From Selaginella moellendorffii (taxonomy: Eukaryota > Streptophyta > Lycopodiopsida > Selaginellales > Selaginellaceae): a stretch of 64,000 nt of DNA. Of this stretch, positions 19,363-31,204 are shown one piece after another. How positions within the stretch are numbered: the stretch's first letter is position 1; each line of letters begins with the position of its first letter. The position numbers and the translations under genes are program-made. The DNA is taken from assembly GCF_000143415.4 (NCBI RefSeq), contig NW_003314306.1, positions 62,001-126,000 of the forward strand, in the 5' to 3' direction. Below the pieces are notes generated by a model that saw only the letters and a program-made list of their open reading frames with translations, had not been told where the DNA came from and made no database searches.

Positions 19363-22265
19363 AATACGTCTCAATGAGTACTATTCAATGAGATTGGGCA
19401 ATTAGGCTCGTTGCATACACAGAGATGAAAATGATGATCCAAGTGGATACACGTTTGGGTGCAAAGGCTTCACAATTGTTCATTGAGTATGGATTTGATT
19501 ACCTTGTTGAACCTTATGATGTGAGCTAGCTCTTGGGCTTATAGGATGGATTTGAGATGTTCTGTTTGCACGAGTTTGCGCTTGGGCTCGTGAGTGAGGC
19601 ACATTAACAACTCAAGGTTACACTTTGAGTTGGCAGGATTAATGTTAGCATATCAGTAGTTCCATGAGTTCCATGTACCATGGGTGAAAGTAAACTTTCC
19701 TTGGGTTTGCTATAAGTGGCAAATAAGCTGGTCCGTTGCTGTTTAGCACGACACTAGTGGATCCTTCTTAAGCATGATTACAAGTGAATCAATCAAGACT
19801 GTAAGGATTAGTCTATTGGTTCAAGTAGTCATTGCTGTGCTCTCTCATAAACTTTTCTTGGATTAGACTGAAGGCAGTGCAAAAACAAGTTTGAGGTTTG
19901 GTCAAAGTAGAGACCGAAAAGAGAGTTGTTAGGGACAAAAGATCAAATACGTAAATCATTTTTTCTTTTTGGAGAAATGATTTGCAACGAGGTGTGATTT
20001 ATTGCTCATATTCACAGTATGCAATCAAGAGTCTCTATCTTAATGCATGTTGGTTATGATAGTCTTACAAATAATAAGTTATGGGATGAATAGTAATGAA
20101 GCGCTAAACCATCTTGTCTAGGTTTGCTATTGAAGACTTGGGTTGCAATGTTCAATTCTTTTTAGGGGAACTTTGCTATTGCTCTTAAGTAGTTGGTGTT
20201 GGATTAGTGTTGAGTTTGGTTGGAAAGAGAGTGGCATGAGCTTGTTCATGTTGTGAACAAAAGTTAGTGGTGTTAGGTGTTGTAAATCTCTATCGGTGGA
20301 ATGTGGCATTTATATTATATTTTATCAAATCGATTTGGCACTTGATACTCATATAAACTTTTGTAGTAATGATATGAGCATTACTCATGGTGTTGCTCAA
20401 TTGATGATCAAATTATTGTGATTTCTATTTCATATCTATGTGATCATGAGTTGCGTTTAGTTCATAGTGTTAGATTTCATTGAGTCTTGAATGTAGTGAG
20501 TCACTCTTTGATGAAGTGTTATCTATAACTAAATATTATTGAAGGATTGGTCTCAGATACTAATTAAAGTATCTTCGACTTTAGTTAGCTTAGTTGCTAA
20601 AGAATTTTGGGTGGTGATTCACCTTTGCTTTCTTCTAGCTTTATTTTGGTGTTGATGGTATTGAAGTGATGTTTTGTCGTTGACATTGTTGATGTTGAGA
20701 TTCAAGTGAAATGATATATGATCCATAGGATTGATATTGAGTTTCATTAGTCTCGATGAAGATAATGTTGATGATTTAACTATAGCTTTGTGTTAATAAC
20801 ATTCATGCACTTGCTAGTTAGCAACTGTATTGACGTTCAAATGAATTGAGTGGCAAATTTGAGTTAATTGTGTTCTAGACGAGATTGTTTAGTAGGGGTT
20901 AAACTTTGAGTTTTTCCTTGAAAAATGATTTAGTTGTGAAGACAATGCTTACCTCTATAATAGGAAGAGTTAGTGATTGGTATTGAAGTGATTGAATCCT
21001 TATTGGATTTCAGTTGGGATATATCAATCATTGATGATTTTTCTTTTGCTTGTTATGAAGTGAGTTATGTTTTGCTAAAGATGGATTCATGGAGGATTGG
21101 TTTGATGATCACTTATTGAACATAACTTTGTTATGTTTGGTTTTTGAATTTATGCAAACATGCTCTTCATTAGCTTTGCATTATGAAGTTTAGCTTATGG
21201 ATGTGTTAAAGAGGATATTGTGAGTTGTACCATAATTTCTTCTTTAGCATTGAAATTAGTTTATGTAAGACTTGTGATCATTATTAGGCAAGACTTGGCT
21301 ATTATTGATATGGAATGATTTACTATTTTTTAGGATGGTGGATTTCTTCTTTAATGATGATTATACATATCTCTATTGATGGGATGATTTATAATCTTTC
21401 GTGATGGTTAGTTGTTCTCTTTGGTGGTTTATGGTTTTTTGCATTACCACATGTTCTTTGTGGTTTGCTTTAGATTAGTCTTTTGGGTTCGAGACATTGG
21501 TAGGATGTTGCTAACATTTGCTTAAGCAACTTGAGTTCCTTCGTATTATGACTGGGATCTATTCAGATTGGCTAATGCAATAATTAGCATGAACACTATG
21601 TTTGTTGGTCTTGCAACATTCATTCTATTTTGTTGATCATTGCTTGAGTTGGTTCTGATAGATTGGGATGTTATTTCCTTTAGGTAATACATTCGCAAGC
21701 ATGATATCATTGTTTCTGACTTTGATATTGTATTTCTATTGATCTTTGAGTTTGGGCCAGTATAGGCAGACTAGCTTCAACACTTTGTGTGCATGGTGAA
21801 ATCTCTAGTTATGGGGTAACTACTGTCAACTAGTCACATAATCCGCCTCTCTATTGATGTTCCTTATTTCGTTAAAAAGGGTGTGACCCTATGAACAATT
21901 CTAATTGCCTGTTTACAGTAGTTTATCTAAACTTTACTGACGGGTTTGGTTTCTTTGCTCATGAGGGTTAGGGCCTATGGCTTCTCTCTCTATATCCCTG
22001 CAGGCAAGGGCATATCACACTTTTGTAAGCTAGGTGACACCTAGAGTAGCAAAAGTGACTAACACCATTGGTCATTTCTTTGTCGACGATGGCCGGAAGG
22101 TGTCTGAGTGGTAGCTCATTTGTGTTAGACAAAGAAGTTGCCTCCTAACTCATTTAAGTTGGTGTATTTCTCATATAGTGTGAATACCGTGAATTTTTTC
22201 TGGAGTTGTTTCCTTGGCGGTATTTTAGACTGGAGTATGCATCGACAAGGATGTTGATCTTTCCT

Positions 22266-22277
22266 AGGGGGGGAGAG
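22266..22277 (+). other. Polypurine tract
   Basis: AGGGGGGGGAGAG-like purine run directly before the 3' LTR, the expected plus-strand priming site. Confidence 0.8.
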
Positions 22278-23403
22278 TGTCGTGAATATGACTTCAGGTA
22301 TCGAAAGTTACCTGTCAGTTAGTCCTTTCGGATATCTGCTACAACAGCAGGAGGTCGGTATTGTTGGACTTGTTATCAGTTTCTATTTGAGCTAGTTGAG
22401 AAACTTGTCAATGAACATGCACTTAAATTATAAACATAAGCTAGGAACTCTATGTGTTTCTTGCTGAGCATACTTGGCTTAGTTTGAGAAACTTGTGTCA
22501 TTGGCTTGCACTTGTTAGTATCAAGAAACCCCACGATATTGAGATTGTTCACTCAATATTTGCTAAATGATAGTTTACTGTATCTACCAAACACCCTCGT
22601 TATCATGCCTTTTGTGTTAATCTCATTTCGCTCCCAAATTTTATTTATGGAAAGTGTCTAGATTTGCTCATTTGACATATTTACAAAATGTAAAGATTGT
22701 CCTGAACACAATGGTGTTTATCCTGTGTCCAAATTTGCAATCTAAGGATATTCCATATTTAGTAAGTTTTGAGCTTGTCCCAAAGACTAACTCCTAACAC
22801 TAAGGGAGGCTTGAGGTGAAAACCCAAAGTGGTCCTCATAAGAGGGGGGGATGTAGGGGGTTTCAAATGTATAGTAGGGATAGTGGGTAGGTCAGGCATG
22901 GTCGACCAACTTGAGGCATAGTCTAGCTCCCGTTTGCGTGCTTGTCCTTGTTCTACGTCCAGCTTGGGTCTAAGCCCAAGTTCCATTTCATGCTAGCTGG
23001 TGGACTACCCATATCCTTACGTTAGTCTACCGGTATGCCGAAATAACGCTAGACTCCATTTGGTTTTGTTTTGCATGCTGGTCTTGGCATTAGGATGCTG
23101 ATTGCTCTAGGACTAATCCAAGTTGCTCCGGTTCCTATCCTTTCACTTGTTGGGCTGTATGTTCGAGAGTTGCTCTGTGGTCCAGTTCTGTCACTCTTTG
23201 GCTCCATGCTTGGGAGTTTCGCACCATTCCTTTGTTCAATGGCCCAAGGCTTTGAACTTCGGGTTCCACACCACTGTCTTATGGACATGTGGCATGTGAC
23301 ACGTGGCATATATGGGGGGGGGGGGGGGGTTTAGGTTCTACTTCGTGGTGTTATCCTATGGTAAATCACCATAAGATAAAGGGTAAAATCCACGTGTGCT
23401 ACA
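22278..23403 (+). repeat. 3' LTR of the non-autonomous element
   Basis: Starts TGTCGTGAATATGACTTC and ends GTGTGCTACA. It contains a 16-base G run at 23314-23329 that the 5' LTR lacks, probably a later slippage expansion. Confidence 0.88.
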
Positions 23404-24839
23404 TTAAATTTTTTATATATATCTTATTCCTCTTAATATGTTATATCTTTGCAAGGAGTATAAATTTATAATATATATAATATGGATGAATCAAAGAGTC
23501 TAATTTATATATGTTTTCAAGATTGAAAAGTATTATTGCAAAAAGGTGTGCTTGTGTGTTTGCATGTGTTTGCCATTATTTTATATGGCAAACCAACTAT
23601 ATAGAATAAGGCTATATATTAATTATATGTTAGTTGTTAGCTTTTGGATTGTCTCTAATTTGTAAGTTGTTTGTAATTTGTAATTTGTAAGCCATTTATC
23701 TCTAATAGTAAGTTATAATTACTGAGACTAACAATTATGATTCAATATATTGCTATGTCATAATAAAATGCATTCTTGAGATTAAAATGTAGTATATTAA
23801 TTATAGAAATCTTACTGTTGTAGAGTTTAATTCTTCTTGTGTGTTGTAATGGTTCAGAAAAAGTTTACTTTTGGTCTTGAATACTTTTTATATTAATCTC
23901 CACCTTTATCTCCAAGTTTAATCAATAATCCACCTTCACCTCTACAACAATCCCTCTTTTTATTTTGAGAGGTGTTGTGAGGCTTTTTCATTTGTGACTT
24001 TGACTGCAATTGAACAAGAGTTCCCTCCTTATAATATTGTTAAAGTGTTAAACTACCTCTAATGCTCCAAGAGTGATGTCAATATTTTCTTCAAGATTTT
24101 GCTTTAGATATGGCAAGAGTGCTTGGTGTAGATATGTTCAAAATCAAGCTCTATATTTGATATGGGAAAATCAAAGGAAAATTCCACACTTTCAAAAGAA
24201 CGAATAAACTCCTCACTAGTAATAATAAAATAAAGACTCTCAATAAACTCATTTATAACAAAGGAAATATGCAAAACTGTTGCAAAAGTGACTTAACTCT
24301 TGAAATATAAGAATACTTTAATGGAACTGATCAAAGACTCAATCAATTAAAAAAAAGTAAAATTGTCATCTTCACACACATACTTAACATCCAAATTAGC
24401 ATGTGGAGGACAAAAAACACTTAACTCAATATTGAATTAAGAATGAGAATCATAATAATCACAAATAATTGATATGAAAAGATAAGAAATTGTTGTAGAT
24501 AAGGAAAAAACAAAAGAAACACAAAGAAGTGGTTTAGGTTGGGATATAAGACAAAATTGGGAAAGAGTAAAAGACAAAGAGAAAACAATTATATAACAAA
24601 TTTAAAGATTAACATTTAACTTGTAAAATCTCCAACTTATCCTCATAGTTATTTCCAAATTATTTGAGCTCATATATTACGTTCCCATAAGTTCAATCCT
24701 AAGAATATTCTCTAAGAATGAAATTGCAACTCTCTAATTAATATCACAACCATATGAGAGATAATAAAATACTAAGAACAAGAGACACTATACAATCATA
24801 TCCCTTAAAAGTTGATGACAACATCTTCATGATTGGTGC
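23404..24839. other. AT-rich intergenic, no gene seen
   Basis: Low-complexity AT-rich sequence after the 3' LTR. No open frame longer than about 60 codons and no recognisable motif. Probably old transposon sequence. Confidence 0.5.
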
Positions 24840-25440
24840 AATATTAATATGATCACAGTTCATAGCACCAAAAGTTCAATCCATTTGAATGTTTTTTGAT
24901 GGGTTTGAGAATCTTGTATCACTTGCTAATGATTTATCATTTTAGCATTTACATTTTAAATATTGATTTAAAAATGATTTTTTCATTTTGTGGGGACAAA
25001 TCTTGATGACCATTTATGGCTAGTGGCGCCTTTAATATTTATTCCACACTTTTTCTATGCCCTCCATAGCTCTCTTATTATTATATATACTAGACATTAT
25101 TGTATAATTAAGAAATTATGCAAGTCTTTCTATTGACAAAAAATGTGACATGATGTTATTTGGTATGTGTATAATAGCATTTGCTGCTAATCTCATAATA
25201 CTTCCTGTCATATTACAAAAGGATAATTAGAGTTAATTGAATTTTCTCATCCATTTGAGTTAGTAGCATTTAATATGATGGGGCTTTTTCGATGGTTGAT
25301 TGCTGGCAATAGTATATCATTATTGCCTCAATTCCTTGAATTATTATATGGAAGTCAATGCTCTCTCTAGTATGTTTATAACTGTTATTAAATAGTTTTT
25401 CCTCAATTAATTGGTAAGATAAAGGGTAAGATAAATATAG
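24840..25440 (+). mobile_element. Fragment of Ty3/gypsy pol (integrase region), decayed
   Basis: This stretch aligns by eye with 54275-54780 of the gypsy element described below: GGTTTGAGAATCTT, CATTTACATT, TTTATTCCA and TGGTTGATTG/TGGTCGATTG landmarks occur in the same order with similar spacing. The equivalent part of the second copy encodes the linker and the zinc-binding portion before integrase. All frames here are broken. No LTRs or other pol domains accompany it, so it is an isolated fragment. Confidence 0.6.
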
Positions 25441-25945
25441 TTTATAAGAGACCAATTTATGATCCTTTTACTCTAGATACATAATCAAGATTTTTTTATA
25501 GAAGCACTAGGACTAGATAGGGTCAAGCAACCAAAAGCTATAAAAATAATATTTTTAAATACATGCTCGCCTCTCTTTCATAAGGAAGATCCTTGACCAT
25601 GCTTGAGAAGTAGCATGCATATGGTTAAAACAAAATGTATAAATGCAAAACAAAGTAGCAATAGGAGAAATGTAATAATAGACAAAGTTGGATACCTTTA
25701 GGCCTTTGTTTGGTTCTCAACTTAGAGCCTTTGCATACCCTAACCTTTAGAGAGAAAAGCCTAGTGTCTTAAGGGGTTTTTTACCTCCCTTTCTTTGTTT
25801 ATATGTTTATGTGCAAGTCCCTCAAGTTGATACATCTACTATAACCTCTAAGTAAGGAGATGTGATGCAAACCCCACCATAATTGATGCATATAGAAGTA
25901 GGCATGAAGGAGAGATGATGAGAATCAATAGTTATGCTTCTTTAT

Positions 25946-27165
25946 TGTTTCAAACATAACTTCAAGTATTGAAAAGTACTTGTTAACCACTCCTTTTGGA
26001 CACTCTTTCATTATTATCATAACACCAAGAAGTTGTTATAGTTAGATTCCTTTATTAGCTCCTTTTGTGCTACTGGAGTTAATTAGACATTTCAAGTGTA
26101 CTTAGACCGAATGAGCATAAATATGAAATTCTTATATACTATTAACTAAATCAAATATAGTATCTGGCACTAAAAATTATAAAGGCATTATTGTAAGTCA
26201 AGAAGTTTCTATTGTCTAAAGTGATGTCTCTCTAATACTTACCTTAATAAAGAGTTCTCATGGTTAGTGACAAGAACCTCACATATTAAATCTAGTCCCT
26301 TACTATATCCACCATACACCCTTATTATCATGCCTTATATCTTAGTCTCATTTCAATCCCATGTGCTAATTATGGTAAATATCTAGATCCATTAGTAGTG
26401 TATATGTATGGAATGTAGAAAGTGTCTTGAACCTTATAGTGTTATTCCTACTTCTCAATTCTTGATCTAGTGCCATTCCATATTTAATAAATTTTTCAGT
26501 TTATCCTAGATACTCATTCTTGGGATTATGGTGAAAGCTTAAAGCATGTGTTCCTCATATTAAATTATTAGTATATTTAAATATTGCCAAACACTATTTG
26601 ACACTATTTTACATGTAAAAGTTGGATATAGGGAGCTGATGCTTATAAAGGATATTAAGTGTATATTGAACCCTTACTTTGTAGTACAACAAACTTAAAG
26701 TTCAACTCCAAAATACACATATGTACTTAAATTGTTATAATACATATAAACTTAGCCCCAAGTTGAACACAAAACCAAATGTATAGTAAGGATAGTGGTT
26801 AGAAATATGGCCAACCACCTAAAACACTAATTTAACATTTGTTGAGCTATGTTGCCCCTTGTTTTGCATCTAATTTGGGCCTAAGCCCAAGTTTTATACA
26901 ACTTTGGTCAGTTGTATAAAAAAGAAGTTGTGTTTAGAATATTATTTTATGAATTATATAAATTTTATGCTCTAGTTGGTTGAGTACTTAATTTCTTGTG
27001 TTAGGCCACCAGTAAGCTGAAATTGTGCTAGACACCTTTCAACACTATTTTGAATGCAAGAGTTGGATATGAGTAATTAGTGTTCATAGAGGATGTTAAA
27101 TGCATATCAACTCTTTTTGTAGTGTAACAGGCTTGGAGTTTAGTTCCAAATTCATGTGCATTACA
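25946..27165 (+). repeat. Diverged third LTR of the non-autonomous family
   Basis: Starts TGTTTCAAACATAACTTCAAG and ends GTGCATTACA. It shares with the two LTRs the ordered landmarks CAAGAAC, CACC..TATCATGCC, TTAGTCTCATTTC, CATTCCATATTTA, GTATAGTAAGGATAGTGG and GGGCCTAAGCCCAAGTT. It is much more diverged and AT-shifted, as expected of an old solo LTR or truncated copy, and is interrupted near 26590-26760 by sequence that recurs at 27035-27230. Confidence 0.65.
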
Positions 27166-28753
27166 TTTGTTGACGTTCTCTCACCTTAAAAAGAAACACG
27201 TGTATTTAAATTATTATAACACTTATATGTGATTCAAAAAATAATATCTTAAACATAACTTTTTTTTTATGCATGGGCATGCATTGGTGCCCACCACAAA
27301 TGCATAGCAATGTCCAAGTTAGCATTACACGTGTGAATTTTTGTATTGTATAAATTTTGATTCCATGTTAGATTTTTTAACACAATCATTAAGATTTAAA
27401 TTTTGGGTTAGAGTTTGTGAGTATGGTGTTTTTCATCACACATATTAATTTTTGAATATCTTTTGGATGCTATAGGTTGAACTTGCCACCACTGTGTATT
27501 TAAGCCATTCCTTTTTATTAGGGTAATGAAAATCCCTTTACACAATAAACTAACATTCCTAAATATAATAAATTCACTATAATGCTAAAAATATGTATAT
27601 TTGATTAGGAACGCAAAGTTCTACTTTATTGCCTTTAGAACACATGTCTAAAAGCTTTACTACATCAACAATAAAATCCACTTGTTTACAGAAAATCTAT
27701 TGCACTCAACATTTTAAGCATCCAAAAAAAAGCTTTACACTCACCTCTATGCCTCTACCTCAATTGCCACTATGCCAATCAATTGCTATATAAATTAAGG
27801 TGTTGCACAACAAATAAATTGTGAAAAATGAAATGCACTTCCAAGAGCAATCAAAGTACTATGTTTATAGTAGTATGTGCTACAATTGAAATATGCTCTC
27901 AAGCCATGTAAAACAAGGCATAGCCATACAAAATGAGAGGCAAATAAAACATATGCAAAGGAGATAAATCTACACTTAACGACACAAGAATAAAACAATA
28001 AAACCCTTACTAAAATGTTATTTGAAATGATGTGACATTAATTTCTCTTAAATTTCATACCCCATACATATATGGTATATCCCATAACAAAAATATTATA
28101 CACACAATTATATTTTATTTAGCAATTGAAAAGTGATTGTGTGCATAATAGTTTTTCATGCAATTCAAAAATAAAATAAAATTCACACATATGTAAATAT
28201 ATAATGCTTCTATGCATTTCTTGTGATATTTAGAATATGCTTGAATAACTTTCCTAAACAGTTACTAGTAATTTCAATCAGATTAATCATGTATTTATAA
28301 ACTACTAATTATGAACGATTGACATAAACACATTTTTTAATATGGGTTTCATTCTAAAATATTAAAGAGTAGCATTGGACTATAATCACTTATAATATGA
28401 TATAATTTTGTTAAGAGATGTAGATGTATGATTACTCAAAGATTTAATTATGGAATATAATATAATATCAATAGCCAAATGTGAGTTTGGAGCTCTTATC
28501 AAATTTCATTATGGCAAAGGAAATATATAGTTTAGTAGTATTATCCTTGTTTAATAATATTATTAATCCATACATCACCAAACATTAACATTTACCCTAT
28601 TTAGTCTTAAAAAAATGCATAATCTTAAATTATTGAAAAAATGGGCGTGCTCAGGATTACAGAAAACCATATGATACAGAGTATATTCTCTAAGCCTAAC
28701 CAAAAATCTCCAAAATTAAACCGAATATACCCTAGAACCCTACATTTCCACCA
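27166..28753. other. AT-rich intergenic, upstream of DUF2828 copy B
   Basis: No coding signal. The sequence is AT-rich up to about 28640, where base composition changes sharply to that of the gene. A short 5' UTR with ACCCTAGAACCCTA near 28728 precedes the ATG. Confidence 0.5.
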
Positions 28754-30778
28754 ATGTCGAGGATCATCGCTGCCGCCAGGTTTGTCACTCCACCCCGATC
28801 GCGCTTCCTCTCCACCGCCGCCAGGACCGCCACCACCAGCGATGATCGCCACAAATTCTCGCTCTGCGGCCCACCCGCGGCCCCCAAAAGTCCACTCATG
28901 GGAACCACCGAGAACCTGGGCCTCACCTTCTACGAGTCGGGCTCCGCATGCCTGGATTTCTTCTTCCACATCGTCCCGGTGACCACCGATAAGTCGCGCG
29001 TCCAGGAGCTGGCCGCGGCGGCGTGGGCGGAGGATCCTCTCACCACGCTCAAGCTCATCTTCCAGCTCCGGGGCGTCCGCGGCACGGGCAAATCGGACAA
29101 GCTCCACTTCTATGACGCCGCGTGCTGGCTCTACGAGCACCACCCTCGCACACTCGCAGCAAACATCGCCAAGGTTGCCCCGGTTGGCTACTTCAAGGAT
29201 CTCTTGGAGCTCGTCCAGAGGATATTAGAAGGCGAGGAGGTGACCGAGAAGAGGATCGAGGAGAAAAGGCAGCACAAGCGGAGGAAGCCACCGAAAGAAT
29301 CGGTGATGAGCTCGACGAGGGGCTATAGGAGGAGCTTGTTCTCCTGGACGAAGCCATCGGGGAAGAACAAGTGGGCGAGAGCGTCGTCCAAGCTCAAGAT
29401 CGGCACCAAGGAGGACAGGATCGCGGCCAGCCTCAAGAGGGACAAGCTGTTGAAGCAGCAGGCGTCGGAGCTTCGCAGGAGGAAAGCGCTGGAGCTGGCC
29501 AAGCGCGTGATCGAGCGGCACGAGAAAGATGACGAGTTCGCGGCGATCTACTCGGGTGTTGCGCGTGTTTTCGCCGAGGCTCTGGCCAAGGACATGGAAG
29601 CGCTTCGCAGCGACAAGGAGAAAGCGAGGCTCAGCCTCGCCGCGAAGTGGTGTCCATCGCTCGACTCGTCGTATGACAAGCAGACGCTGCTATGCGAGGC
29701 GATCGCGCGGCTGCTCTTCCCGAAGGACAGCTCTCCCGAGCTCGCGGAGCTCGAGCAGCCGCACTACGCTTACCGGATCCGCGACAAGCTGCGCAAGGAG
29801 GTCCTGGTTCCACTGCGCAAGGCGCTGGAGCTACCGGAGGTGTTCATGAGCGCGCAGAGGTGGGATGAGCTGCCATACAACCGGGTGGCGTCGGTGGCGA
29901 TGAAGAACTACACGGAGATCTTCATGAAGCACGACGAGGCGCGCTTCAAGCAGTTCCTGAGCGACGTCGAGGCCGGGAAGAAGAAGATCGCGGCGGGGGC
30001 TTTGCTCCCGCATGACATACTCAGGGACGCGGTGGAGGAGCACCGCGAGACGGCGGAGCTGCAGTGGAGGGCGATGGTGGACGAGCTGCGGCAAAAGGGG
30101 AGCTTGCAAAACGCGGTCTCGATCTGCGACGTGTCCGGGAGTATGTATGGGACGCCGCTGGAGGTGGCGATCGCGCTGGGACTCCTCACGGCGGAACTGA
30201 GCGATGAGCCGTGGAAGGGGCGGCTGATAACTTTCAGCAACGAGCCCGCATTCCACGAGATCACCGGCAAGACGCTGGCGGAGAAGTACCAGTTCACGGC
30301 GAGGATGCCGTTGGACATGAACACCGACTTCCAGAAGGTGTTTGATCGCATCCTGGAGCGAGCACGCGAGTTTAACGTCCCGCCCGAGAAGATGGTCAAG
30401 AGGCTCTTCGTCTACAGCGACATGGAGTTCGACGAGGCCAGGGGCGGACCGGCAAACAATCCTAGTCCGAATTGGTGGGGTGGAAGCTCGCCATCGCCGC
30501 CAGCCGCTTCGGAGGGATGGCTCACGGATTATGAATTGATCAAGCAGAAGTTCAAGGCTGCCGGATACGATGAGCCGCCGCAGATCGTGTTCTGGAACCT
30601 GAGGGACTCGGACAGCATCCCGGTGACCAAGGACGAGCCTGGCGTGGCGCTCGTCTCGGGCTTCTCCAAGAACATACTCAAGATGTTCCTCAACTACGAC
30701 GGCCGGGTGAATCCCATGATAATGCTGCACAACGCCATCTCGGGCCCGATGTTCGAGGACATGGTAGTCGTTGACTAG
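28754..30778 (+). CDS. DUF2828 / vWA-like protein, copy B, with N-terminal leader
   Basis: 674-residue intronless paralogue of the gene at 14590-16530, highly similar throughout. It starts MSRIIAAARFVTPPRSRF, an arginine-rich leader without acidic residues that copy A lacks, which suggests mitochondrial or plastid import. Conserved blocks: SGSACLDFFFHIVPVTT, LIFQLRGVRGTGKSDKLHFY, AAKWCPSLDSSYDKQTLL, the vWA metal site ICDVSGSMYGTP, FSNEPAFHEI and LFVYSDMEFDEA. It ends FEDMVVVD, as does copy A. Family function is unknown. The ATG at 28754 is the first in frame and gives the leader. Confidence 0.85.
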   Translation: MSRIIAAARFVTPPRSRFLSTAARTATTSDDRHKFSLCGPPAAPKSPLMGTTENLGLTFYESGSACLDFFFHIVPVTTDKSRVQELAAAAWAEDPLTTLKLIFQLRGVRGTGKSDKLHFYDAACWLYEHHPRTLAANIAKVAPVGYFKDLLELVQRILEGEEVTEKRIEEKRQHKRRKPPKESVMSSTRGYRRSLFSWTKPSGKNKWARASSKLKIGTKEDRIAASLKRDKLLKQQASELRRRKALELAKRVIERHEKDDEFAAIYSGVARVFAEALAKDMEALRSDKEKARLSLAAKWCPSLDSSYDKQTLLCEAIARLLFPKDSSPELAELEQPHYAYRIRDKLRKEVLVPLRKALELPEVFMSAQRWDELPYNRVASVAMKNYTEIFMKHDEARFKQFLSDVEAGKKKIAAGALLPHDILRDAVEEHRETAELQWRAMVDELRQKGSLQNAVSICDVSGSMYGTPLEVAIALGLLTAELSDEPWKGRLITFSNEPAFHEITGKTLAEKYQFTARMPLDMNTDFQKVFDRILERAREFNVPPEKMVKRLFVYSDMEFDEARGGPANNPSPNWWGGSSPSPPAASEGWLTDYELIKQKFKAAGYDEPPQIVFWNLRDSDSIPVTKDEPGVALVSGFSKNILKMFLNYDGRVNPMIMLHNAISGPMFEDMVVVD

Positions 30779-31204
30779 GTACGTTGACTCTAGGTGGTTT
30801 GACTTTCTCCTGTTGACTTTTTTATCTCATGTTCCTTTCACATGTTAAACAATGATTCGTAGTCACTAGCACTGAAGTCTCTATCTCAGTTTATATGAAC
30901 TCTAGCCTAGAGGATCAACTTTAGAAAGATCACAAAGAATTATATTGCTGCAAATCTTGTAATGATTCCGTACCCATGTAAATTATTCATGATTCGCAAA
31001 GAGGTTATAAAAAATCACTACATGACTGTACCTCACACATCTATCTCATAGTGATTTTATATGGCCTCTGGGAAATCAAGAATAATTTACATAGCTACAA
31101 GATATCCACAGAGTACTTCTCAGTGATTTAGTCAGTTTTGTATGACCCGCTCGCAAATCAAGAATAATTTAAGATCTGAAACAGCACATACATACATTCG
31201 CATG
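30779..31204. other. Intergenic between convergent genes
   Basis: Lies between the stops of DUF2828 copy B and the START gene. A 17-base unit AATCAAGAATAATTTA occurs twice (about 31075 and 31156) together with repeated TCATAGTGATTT, a small degenerate tandem duplication. No gene seen. Confidence 0.5.

Larger units (their letters stand above)
18253..23403 (+). mobile_element. Non-autonomous LTR retrotransposon (LARD-like), ~5.15 kb
   Basis: Two long terminal repeats of about 1.1 kb frame a 2.9-kb internal region. Both LTRs begin TGTCG and end CTACA. The 5' LTR is followed after two bases by TGGTATCAGAG, the classic initiator tRNA-Met primer binding site; the 3' LTR is preceded by a purine tract. 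Flanking pentamers are GTAAA and TTAAA, a near-perfect target duplication. The internal region has many stops in all frames and I see no gag, protease, RT or integrase motif. This fits a large retrotransposon derivative mobilised in trans. The LTRs have diverged by substitutions and small indels, so it is not a very recent insertion. Confidence 0.88.

Noticed and set aside
28625-29143. 172-codon minus-strand frame over the start of DUF2828 copy B
   Set aside because: Antisense shadow that spans the sharp GC boundary; no family motif.
29831-30730. 299-codon minus-strand open frame
   Set aside because: Antisense shadow of DUF2828 copy B, with the same Leu/Arg/His-rich composition as the copy A shadow.
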